56,420 bases of DNA from Alcaligenaceae bacterium (lineage in GTDB: Bacteria > Pseudomonadota > Gammaproteobacteria > Burkholderiales > Burkholderiaceae_B): positions 1 to 56,420 of the forward strand of contig CANCRX010000014.1 of NCBI GenBank assembly GCA_947380655.1, written 5' to 3'. Of this stretch, positions 43,953 through 51,250 are shown piece after piece. The translations under genes and the position numbers were made by a program. The stretch's first letter is position 1. Each line of letters opens with the position of its first letter. The notes under the pieces were generated by a model that saw nothing but the letters and a program-made list of their open reading frames with translations, was not told the origin of the DNA and ran no database searches.

Positions 43953-44276
43953 TTGAGCATGGCTATCTACGAATTACGCACCTATACCGTGACTGTCGGA
44001 AAAATGAACGACGTCATCGAGCTTTATAAAACCCTCGGCTGGCCAGCACTGTCAAAACATCCAAACAAGCTTTGCAGCTATTTCACCGGTGATATTGGTG
44101 CCTTGAATCAAATCATCCACCTCTGGAAATTCGATGACGAAGCAGATCGCCGGGCGTTTTGGAATGGCGTGTTTAGCGATCCGGAGTTCATGAATTTTGC
44201 AAAGCAACTGCGTCCGTTGCTGCAAAATCAGGAAAACAAGTTGATGCTTGGTGCTCCCTGGGGACCTCAAGTTTGA
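43953..44276 (+). CDS. NIPSNAP family protein
   Basis: A 107-aa dimeric alpha-beta barrel protein. YELRTYTVTVGKMNDVIELYKTLGWPAL and the Trp-rich HLWKFDDEADRRAFW are typical. Bacterial NIPSNAP proteins are often found in catabolic operons but have no settled function. AGGAG lies just before the ATG. It is 30 bases after the D-aminoacylase-like gene and is followed by a terminator, so the two form a short operon. Confidence 0.87.
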   Translation: MSMAIYELRTYTVTVGKMNDVIELYKTLGWPALSKHPNKLCSYFTGDIGALNQIIHLWKFDDEADRRAFWNGVFSDPEFMNFAKQLRPLLQNQENKLMLGAPWGPQV

Positions 44277-44310
44277 ATCTCAACCTCCTCTAATCTTACC
44301 CATACAGGGC

Positions 44311-44338
44311 AAACCCTCATTTCATGAGGGTTTTTTTT
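44311..44338 (+). terminator. Rho-independent terminator after the NIPSNAP gene
   Basis: AAACCCTCAT (44311-44320) pairs with ATGAGGGTTT (44324-44333) around TTC and runs into eight T residues (44331-44338). It separates the D-aminoacylase/NIPSNAP pair from the LIV transporter genes. Confidence 0.9.
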
Positions 44339-44407
44339 GACCAAAATTCATTGATAATGAACCAAGCGCGTCCGCCAAGAGATGTGCGATGAAAATTTGG
44401 AGACAAA

Positions 44408-45292
44408 GTGTCTGATTTTATTGTGATCAATTTGCAGGTCCTGTTTTCAGGTCTTGCTCTCGGGGCCATCTATTCGCTGGTCGCACTCGGATTTGTGTTG
44501 ATTATCCGTGCGACAAATGTCGTGAATTTTGCACAGGGCGACTTCGCCATGCTGGGCGGATTTTCGATGGTGGCCTTCCTTGCCGCGGGCGCTCCTTACT
44601 GGCTGGCTATTCTGCTTGCGCTGGTTGCGATGGGTGTGTTTGGCCTGATCTTTAATTTGGGCGTGTACTACCCCCTCAGACATCGTTCTTTTCTCCCTGT
44701 GATCATCAGCACGCTGGGCGCGTCTATTTTCATGCAAAACACGGTTCTCTATTTCTTTGGACCACAACCAAGGCCGATGGAAAAAGTCTTTAAAACCTCC
44801 GCGATCGAGATTGGTGGAGTGTTCATGGATACGCAATACCTGACGATCCTCGGGGTCACAGCGATCGCGGTTGGTTTTCAGTATTTCCTGTTTGAGCGAA
44901 CGCTGTTTGGTAAAAAATTACAGGCTACGTCACAAGATAAAGATATGGCACGACTGGTGGGTATTCCTGTCGCAACCATGATCGCCTTTACCTTCTGCTA
45001 CAGCGCGATACTGGGCGGTGTGGCGGGGATTCTGGTTTCACCCGTGCTGTTTGTCTCGATCGGTATGGGATCGATCATCGCGCTCAAAGCCTTTTCTGCG
45101 ACCATCATTGGTGGCTTTGGTGACGTCACAGGCTCAATCGTTGGGGGTTTACTGCTTGGCGTAGTCGAAGCCTTTGGCGCGCATTACATTTCCGTTCCTT
45201 ACAAGGATGCCTTTGCCTTTCTTCTGCTGTTCATCTTCTTGCTCTTGAGACCTCAGGGCATTTTCGGTGAAAAGATTTCGGAGAAAGCATGA
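44408..45292 (+). CDS. livH: LivH-type ABC transporter permease (second system)
   Basis: A 294-aa inner-membrane permease with the LivH text IIRATNVVNFAQGDFAMLGG and, near the C-terminus, GGFGDVTGSIVGGLLLG. The start is a GTG at 44408, set by GGAG about five bases upstream. The stop overlaps the next gene by 4 bases (ATGA). It belongs to a transporter separate from the one at 9958-14607. Confidence 0.9.
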   Translation: MSDFIVINLQVLFSGLALGAIYSLVALGFVLIIRATNVVNFAQGDFAMLGGFSMVAFLAAGAPYWLAILLALVAMGVFGLIFNLGVYYPLRHRSFLPVIISTLGASIFMQNTVLYFFGPQPRPMEKVFKTSAIEIGGVFMDTQYLTILGVTAIAVGFQYFLFERTLFGKKLQATSQDKDMARLVGIPVATMIAFTFCYSAILGGVAGILVSPVLFVSIGMGSIIALKAFSATIIGGFGDVTGSIVGGLLLGVVEAFGAHYISVPYKDAFAFLLLFIFLLLRPQGIFGEKISEKA

Positions 45293-47025
45293 AAAAGATC
45301 CTCACACTGCTGGCAATCGGCTTGCTGATTGCGCTGCTACCTTATTTTTTCAAAGTATCGCCTTACGTTTTAAATATTTTCATGCAAGCCGTGACCTATT
45401 CGATCGCGGTGCTGGGCATGACAGTCGTACTGGGCTATACGGGGCAGATCAACCTCGCGCAAGCGACATTTTTTGGCTTAGGTGCTTATGCAGTGGGCTT
45501 GGGTACTGTTGATGCAGGATTGAATTTCTGGATCACACTGGTACTCGGCATTGCTGTGGCGACAATCTCCGGATTTATTCTTGGGCTGACAACGCTTCGT
45601 TTGAAAGGCCATTACCTCGCCATGATCACCATCAGTTTTCAGCAGATCTTCGATCTGATTCTGAATAACTGGATTGACTTCACCAAAGGACCTGACGGGA
45701 TCGCTGGAATCGCCAGGCCTTCGCTTTTTGGCTATACGCTCAATGACGACCGCGCCTATCTGCTGATGTGTGCAGTGGTGCTGTATGCCGTGATTTATTT
45801 TGTCTGGAAACTCCCCCAAACAAGCACCGGTCGTGCGATGCGCGCGATTCGAGAAAATGAACTTGCAGCTGAAGTGAATGGTGTCAATAGCCTCAAAGTT
45901 AAAGTCATTGCGTTTACGATCAGTGCGGCACTGGCCGGCCTAGGCGGTGCGCTGTATGCAGCGGGCTTTGCCTACATCAGTCCGGACAACTTTAACTTTG
46001 CGCGGTCTGTTGAGTTTCTGACCATGGTGCTGCTAGGTGGTGCGCAATCTGCTTTTGGTGGCGTTCTGGGCACTAGCTTACTGATCTTGCTGCCCGAATG
46101 GCTGCGTTTTCTTAAAGAGGTTTATCTGGCCGCATACGGTCTGGCAGTGATCCTGATCATGGTGTTCCTGCCTACGGGTATCTGGGGGTTAATCAGTTCA
46201 CGTGTGGCCAAATACAGAAAACCTGCCCCCATTGATATTGAGGCCATCCCTGCGCTGGACGTGACCGTACCGATTACAGATCCAACGCCCATACTTAAAC
46301 TTGAAAATGTCCAGAAACACTTCGGTGGTGTTCGCGCAGTAGATGGAATTACCCTTGAGGTCATGCGTGGCACTGTGCATGCATTGATTGGTCCGAATGG
46401 CTCGGGTAAGACAACGACTCTGAATATCCTGAGCGGCATTTACAAAGCTACCGCAGGGACCATGACTTTTGATGGAGTCGACATAACTGAAATGGCTCCT
46501 TATGAGCGAGCAGGTCTTGGGATGGGACGAACATTCCAGAATATTCGCTTATTCCCTGCGCTCTCTGTTGTTGAAAACGTCATGGTCGGTGCTCAGCGTG
46601 AAAACAATCCCATCGCACCAGGGCAATTAGCACTGCGCGAGCGTGCCTTATCGGCGTTAAAGTTTGTCGGAATGGCAGAAAGCGCAGAAGTCATTGTGCA
46701 AAATTTACCCTATGGTCACCAGCGTCTGGTTGAAATTGCACGGGCACTTGCCGGACATCCTAAGTTCTTGCTGCTTGATGAACCCGCAGCAGGACTGAAC
46801 CAGACAGAAAAGCAAGAACTTGTCGCCTTGCTCAAACGCCTGAGAGGACATGGATTGACGATCTTCCTGATCGAACATGATATCGGTTTGATCGAACAAG
46901 TGTCGGATCGTATTACCTGCCTGAATTTTGGCAAACAAATTGCAGAAGGCGCACCGAATGATGTGTTGCGCCACCCTGATGTGATCACCGCTTACCTGGG
47001 GGAGAGTGCACATGGCGCTGCTTGA
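45289..47025 (+). CDS. Fused LivM permease - LivG ATPase
   Basis: A 578-aa natural fusion. Residues 1 to about 305 form a LivM-type permease (GYTGQINLAQATFFG, KGPDGIAG and MRAIRENELAAEVNGVN). A linker of about 30 residues follows, then a LivG-type ATPase. Walker A is GPNGSGKT at 368-375; the signature region is LPYGHQRLVEIARAL, Walker B is FLLLDEPAAG and the switch is IEHD. The signature reads YGHQ rather than SGGQ, as is usual for LivG. Such fusions are known in betaproteobacteria. It overlaps livH at its start and livF at its end. Confidence 0.92.
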   Translation: MKKILTLLAIGLLIALLPYFFKVSPYVLNIFMQAVTYSIAVLGMTVVLGYTGQINLAQATFFGLGAYAVGLGTVDAGLNFWITLVLGIAVATISGFILGLTTLRLKGHYLAMITISFQQIFDLILNNWIDFTKGPDGIAGIARPSLFGYTLNDDRAYLLMCAVVLYAVIYFVWKLPQTSTGRAMRAIRENELAAEVNGVNSLKVKVIAFTISAALAGLGGALYAAGFAYISPDNFNFARSVEFLTMVLLGGAQSAFGGVLGTSLLILLPEWLRFLKEVYLAAYGLAVILIMVFLPTGIWGLISSRVAKYRKPAPIDIEAIPALDVTVPITDPTPILKLENVQKHFGGVRAVDGITLEVMRGTVHALIGPNGSGKTTTLNILSGIYKATAGTMTFDGVDITEMAPYERAGLGMGRTFQNIRLFPALSVVENVMVGAQRENNPIAPGQLALRERALSALKFVGMAESAEVIVQNLPYGHQRLVEIARALAGHPKFLLLDEPAAGLNQTEKQELVALLKRLRGHGLTIFLIEHDIGLIEQVSDRITCLNFGKQIAEGAPNDVLRHPDVITAYLGESAHGAA

Positions 47026-47740
47026 ACTTAAAAATGTAGAAAGTTACTACGGTAATGTGCAAGCGCTCAAAGGCGTATCGCTGCACGTAAACCAGGGCGA
47101 GATTGTGACGCTGCTGGGGGCGAATGGAGCGGGGAAAAGTACCACTCTGCGCAGCATTTCTGGACTCGTTTCTGTCACGCGTGGCGATATTTTATTTGAT
47201 GGCCAGACGGTATTGAATATTCCTTCGGAAAAAACAGTGAGTCGCGGTATCGCACACGTCCCTGAAGGTCGAAGAATTTTCCCAGGACTGACGGTCAAAG
47301 AAAACATCATGATCGGCAGTTCGTCGCGCAAAAATGTTAGTCGCGCGCAACTAGACTCCGAAGTCGAGGAAATGTTTGAAATTTTTCCACCACTAGAACG
47401 TTTATCTGGAGCCTTAGGCTGGAGCTTATCGGGTGGCGAACAACAGATGCTGGCTGTGGCCCGCGGCTTGATGTCCAAGCCAAAACTATTGTTGCTTGAC
47501 GAACCATCCTTGGGGCTTGCACCACTGATCGTACAGCAGTTGTTTGCCACCATCCGGAAAATCCGTGAACGCGGCATGACGATCCTGCTGGTTGAGCAAA
47601 ATGCCAACATGGCGTTATCCGTTGCAGACCGTGGCTACGTCCTAGTCACAGGGGAACTAACCGTAGAAGGTACTCCCGAGCAGTTACTAAACAATGAAGA
47701 AGTTCGCTCTGCTTACCTAGGTGGTGGCAATAAGAAATAA
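47012..47740 (+). CDS. livF: LivF-type ABC transporter ATP-binding protein (second system)
   Basis: A 242-aa ATPase with Walker A (GANGAGKST), signature LSGGEQQMLAVARGL, Walker B (LLLLDEPSLGL) and the LivF-type switch LVEQNA. I chose the ATG at 47012 because GGGGGAG lies just upstream; a GTG at 47006 is weaker. The start lies 14 bases inside the fusion gene, so the two are translationally coupled. With the fusion it supplies the two ATPase units of the importer. Confidence 0.92.
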   Translation: MALLELKNVESYYGNVQALKGVSLHVNQGEIVTLLGANGAGKSTTLRSISGLVSVTRGDILFDGQTVLNIPSEKTVSRGIAHVPEGRRIFPGLTVKENIMIGSSSRKNVSRAQLDSEVEEMFEIFPPLERLSGALGWSLSGGEQQMLAVARGLMSKPKLLLLDEPSLGLAPLIVQQLFATIRKIRERGMTILLVEQNANMALSVADRGYVLVTGELTVEGTPEQLLNNEEVRSAYLGGGNKK

Positions 47741-47841
47741 ACGGTTTAGAAATATAGGTCCGAGGATATTAAAACTGTGTTGGTATTAAAAGCTTGTCTG
47801 ATTTTTTGAATGAACACTTATAAGAACGACTGGAGATTTTC

Positions 47842-48975
47842 ATGAAAACTAAAATTTTTTCCTTAAGTGCAGCTGCCCTGCTCGCTGCGTTATCCATCAA
47901 TGTGCAAGCTGCCGATCCGATTAAATTCGGCATGATGGCAGAAAGCTCTGGCCCCAACGCCGAAGCTGGCGTCTACCAGAACAACGGTGCAAAAATGGCT
48001 GTTGAAGAGATCAATGCTGCAGGGGGTGTATTGGGTCGGCCGCTTGAATTGCGTTCAGAGGACAATCAAAGTACCAACCCAGGTTCCGTTCTTGCCATCT
48101 CCAAGCTCACCAGCGGTGGAGACATGACAGCACTGATTGGTTCAGTGCGCAGCACCCAGATTCAAGCTGTATCACCAACTGTTGCTAAAGCTGGTTTACC
48201 CATGGTGGTAGGTGGTACGGATTACAGCCTGACCCATGTCAATAACCCATGGATTTTCCGTGCACGTCCTAATGACGGTTACTCCGCCAAGGTGATTGCA
48301 GACTATGGTGTCAATACACTCAAGCTCAAAAAATGGGCCATCGTTCACTCCACCGATGCCTTTGGTAATGGTGGAAAAAACAATCTGGTTGAAGCGCTCA
48401 AAGCATTGGGTGTGACACCGGTCTCTGTTCAAGGTTTCACCAGCAACTCACAGGACTTCACACCAATCGTCCTGGCCATCAAACAATCTGGTGCGGATAT
48501 CGTCTCGACCTACATTGCCAACTCACCTGATGTAGGCATTTTCGCCAAGCAATTGCGTCAACTCGGTGTCAACACAACGTGGGTTGGCTCACCATCCCTG
48601 TCAACCGACACCGCGATGAAATTAGCAGGCGATGCGCTGTATGGTACGTATTCGATTGCCGACTATGCAATTGACTCAAGTCCTGAGACGAAAACCTACT
48701 CAGAAAAATACAAAGCCAAATATAAACTCGAAGCCGATCTGTACTCTGCGTGGGCCTACGATGCGGTCAAGCTGCTTGCCTTGGCGATTACTAACAGCAA
48801 GAGCACAAAGCCTGAAGACATCAAGAAAGCACTGCATGAAATCCAGGGCTACAAAGGCGTAGAAGGCACGTATAACTTCGACAAGAACGGTGACGGACTG
48901 CACGGCTACAACATCGTGAAAAATGACAAAGGTAATATCGTCTTCGTCAAACATATCGATTTCGCTACGAAGTAA
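47842..48975 (+). CDS. livK: ABC transporter substrate-binding protein (LivK type, second system)
   Basis: A 377-aa periplasmic binding protein with a Sec signal (IFSLSAAALLAALSINVQA). The mature start DPIKFGMMAESSGPNAEAG is typical of Peripla_BP_6. SNSQDFTPIVLAIKQSGADIV and YSAWAYDAVKLLALAI are also family text. Unlike the first system's binding protein it has no twin arginine. It lies 101 bases after livF, with GGAG before the ATG. The ligand is unknown; the gene order suggests an amide- or amino-acid-like compound. Confidence 0.9.
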   Translation: MKTKIFSLSAAALLAALSINVQAADPIKFGMMAESSGPNAEAGVYQNNGAKMAVEEINAAGGVLGRPLELRSEDNQSTNPGSVLAISKLTSGGDMTALIGSVRSTQIQAVSPTVAKAGLPMVVGGTDYSLTHVNNPWIFRARPNDGYSAKVIADYGVNTLKLKKWAIVHSTDAFGNGGKNNLVEALKALGVTPVSVQGFTSNSQDFTPIVLAIKQSGADIVSTYIANSPDVGIFAKQLRQLGVNTTWVGSPSLSTDTAMKLAGDALYGTYSIADYAIDSSPETKTYSEKYKAKYKLEADLYSAWAYDAVKLLALAITNSKSTKPEDIKKALHEIQGYKGVEGTYNFDKNGDGLHGYNIVKNDKGNIVFVKHIDFATK

Positions 48976-48989
48976 TACAGTCATTTGTC

Positions 48990-49901
48990 ATGAAAAAAAT
49001 ACGTCTGGGCGCAATTTCCCGTAATTACTTCAATATGCCCATCTGGGTCGCCGCACATGCGGGCCTATTTGAACAAGAGGGCCTGGACGTATCCATTGAA
49101 CTGTACGAACCAATCGACGAGGTCTGGACGCGCCTGCAGGACGGTCGATTGGATATCGCGCTAGGCGTGACCGAGCACATCATTCTGGACAGTGAAAGCG
49201 GCGGTCACCTTGAGATTATTGGTGGCAACGTTAACCGACTGCCCTTCTCGCTGATTGCAGGAAAAGATATTCATAGTTTTTCAGATATGAAAGGCCGCAC
49301 GATCGGTGTGTCCTCTGTGCAGGCGGGTAGCTCCTCGCTCGTCATGAAAATCATGGAGTCGCATGGCCTGCACTACCCCGCAGACTACAACATCGTTGCA
49401 GTCGGTCCAATTCTTGGACGCTGGGAAAAACTCCAGTCTGGCGAAATTGATGCAGGACTGCAAGGTGCTCCCTTAAATTACATCGCTCAGGATCTGGGCT
49501 TTAATTCTCTCTGTGAGCCACGAGATGAATTCCCCTGGTTTCAGTTCACCTCTTTAAATGTCGACAGCCGATGGGCTCAAGCGAATCACAGCACGACGGT
49601 CGCTTTCATGAAAGCCTTTATCCGGGCGCATGAATGGTTCTATCGCAACAAACAAGGCTGCCAGACGATTGCCATGCAAGAGAGCGGCATCAGCGCAGAG
49701 TACGCGGATCGCGCCTGGGATGAATATACGCAAGCGGAAATCTTCCCCAGAAATGCCGAGGCGAATCCTGATTCAATCCAGACACTCATCGATATCAGCG
49801 CCCTGCTCAGACATGTGCCAAAACGCGCGCAAGCGCGGGCGAAATCTTATATCAATAATATTTATTTAGACCAGGCGAGACAGGAGCTTGACGCGGCTTA
49901 A
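48990..49901 (+). CDS. NMT1/SsuA-like substrate-binding-fold protein without a signal peptide
   Basis: A 303-aa protein with the NMT1/THI5-like type II binding fold: FNMPIWVAAHAGLFEQEGLDV, a DIALGVTEHI segment and LIAGKDIHSFSDMKGRTIGVSS. These are hallmarks of periplasmic sulfonate/thiamine-precursor/nitrate-type binding proteins. It begins directly MKKIRLGAISRNYF with no hydrophobic leader. The preceding gene ends only 14 bases upstream, so no longer start is available outside livK. It would stay in the cytoplasm, possibly as an enzyme or ligand sensor. No matching permease is present. Confidence 0.8.
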   Translation: MKKIRLGAISRNYFNMPIWVAAHAGLFEQEGLDVSIELYEPIDEVWTRLQDGRLDIALGVTEHIILDSESGGHLEIIGGNVNRLPFSLIAGKDIHSFSDMKGRTIGVSSVQAGSSSLVMKIMESHGLHYPADYNIVAVGPILGRWEKLQSGEIDAGLQGAPLNYIAQDLGFNSLCEPRDEFPWFQFTSLNVDSRWAQANHSTTVAFMKAFIRAHEWFYRNKQGCQTIAMQESGISAEYADRAWDEYTQAEIFPRNAEANPDSIQTLIDISALLRHVPKRAQARAKSYINNIYLDQARQELDAA

Positions 49902-49953
49902 GCTCTAAAGCGCTGCTTCAAACGATAAGCGTGAATTAGATAAGAGACGTAAA

Positions 49954-50991
49954 TTAATTCTTCATGATTTCTGGGTGTTTTTGCAAAAAACTTTCCCAGC
50001 GCAAAGACTCATCAATCAAATACTTACCATAGCGCTCGGCATTCATATCGCCAGGCTCTGCGCCCGAAGCAATCAGGCCTGAGCGAAAGTCCTGATTCTG
50101 TAATCCGGCAGTCAACGCCTTTGAGAGTTTGCTTATCACCGCAACCGGTGTCCCCGCTGGTGCGACGAGTCCGAAAACAGACAACAGGCTGGAAGCCGGG
50201 TAACCACTTTCAGCCATGGTCATCAGTTCAGGGGCTGCGGCCCAGCGCTGCGCTGAAGTCACAGCGAGGGCTTTAAGCTTACCTGAACGAGCGTGAGAGA
50301 GTCCGTTGGTCAGATTATCAAACATGATGGAAATCCGGCCGGATAACAGATCCATCTGTGCACCATTTGTACCTTTGTACTGTATATGGGTCAGCGGTAT
50401 TTGTGCTTCGGTCTCAAGCAAGGCACCGGCTAAATGACTAACGGTGCCAACGCCTGCAGACCCATAGTTCAATACACCTGGATTTTTTCTTGCGTAGTCC
50501 ACCAGTTCACTGACCGAGTTCACAGGGAGTGCAGGATTGATGACGAGGACATTAGGCGCACTGGCAATCAGACCAATCGCTGAGAAATCACGCACCAGGT
50601 TATAGCCAATATTTTTATTCGCAACCGGTGAAATGATGTCAGACACTACGTTGACTAATAAGGTGTAGCCATCTGCAGGTGCAGAGGCAACGGCACTGGC
50701 GGCGATTGCACCACTCGCACCGGGTTTGTTTTCCACCAGCACTTGTTGGTGTAGCTGCTCAGACAAGGCTCGGGCTGCGAGCCTTGCATACAAGTCGGTC
50801 GGCCCACCAGGGACAAAACCAACAACGATCTTGATCGTTTTATCGGGATAAGCCGCTACGCTGCTGGAGCCCGGATTTGAGTTGGTTTGTCCATATGCAT
50901 GAAAACCAAGCAAGGCTGTACTGAGCAACAATGCATGCCAACGGGTCCGATAAAAACCGTCGACAAAATACTTCGGCTTAGCCGCCCTCAA
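49954..50991 (-). CDS. Bug-type TTT substrate-binding protein at the end of the molybdenum hydroxylase operon
   Basis: A 345-aa TctC/Bug binding protein. The signal region (FYRTRWHALLLSTALLGFHAYG) is followed by YPDKTIKIVVGFVPGGPTD, ENKPGASGAIA, ADGYTLLVN and LNYGSAGVGT. The frame is open up to 51180, but that part is antisense-like text within the preceding MoaD-like gene. The best available start after it is the TTG at 50991, overlapping that gene's stop by 14 bases. A weak start suggests coupling to the upstream gene. It probably brings in the compound hydroxylated by the operon's enzyme. Confidence 0.85.
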   Translation of the reverse strand: MRAAKPKYFVDGFYRTRWHALLLSTALLGFHAYGQTNSNPGSSSVAAYPDKTIKIVVGFVPGGPTDLYARLAARALSEQLHQQVLVENKPGASGAIAASAVASAPADGYTLLVNVVSDIISPVANKNIGYNLVRDFSAIGLIASAPNVLVINPALPVNSVSELVDYARKNPGVLNYGSAGVGTVSHLAGALLETEAQIPLTHIQYKGTNGAQMDLLSGRISIMFDNLTNGLSHARSGKLKALAVTSAQRWAAAPELMTMAESGYPASSLLSVFGLVAPAGTPVAVISKLSKALTAGLQNQDFRSGLIASGAEPGDMNAERYGKYLIDESLRWESFLQKHPEIMKN

Positions 50992-51250
50992 TACGGGGAA
51001 TAAAAAACACCTCGCAGCCTGCAGGGACTTTTTGCGTGTAGACCACCTCGTGAATAACGCCATCAATCGCAATAGAGGTTTCTTCTTCAAGGTGCTCTCC
51101 CAGACCAGGGAACAGCGCATCCATTGCACTGAGCACACCACGCACGGTGGTGGCCTGTACATTGAACTCTCTGACCCCATCGGTATACCTTCTGCTAAAA
51201 CCGCCGGTAAACATCACCCGGACGGTTTGAGGCAGGACTGTATCAACCAT
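50978..51250 (-). CDS. MoaD/ThiS-like ubiquitin-fold protein ending in Gly-Gly
   Basis: A small beta-grasp protein (90 aa from the ATG at 51250). It ends in FFIPRIEGG; the C-terminal Gly-Gly is the signature of sulfur carriers that are adenylated and thiocarboxylated. FPGLGEHL, IAIDGVIH and VPAGCEVFFIP are MoaD-like strands. It overlaps the molybdopterin subunit gene by 8 bases, so it is coupled to it. In-frame starts at 51259 and 51271 are possible; the last has AAAGG close by. The place suggests a dedicated sulfur donor for the cofactor of this hydroxylase. Confidence 0.8.
   Translation of the reverse strand: MVDTVLPQTVRVMFTGGFSRRYTDGVREFNVQATTVRGVLSAMDALFPGLGEHLEEETSIAIDGVIHEVVYTQKVPAGCEVFFIPRIEGG

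Noticed and set aside
50992..51180. N-terminal extension of the Bug protein up to 51180
   Set aside because: These residues are an out-of-frame reading of the MoaD-like gene and precede the signal peptide, which must be at the N-terminus.
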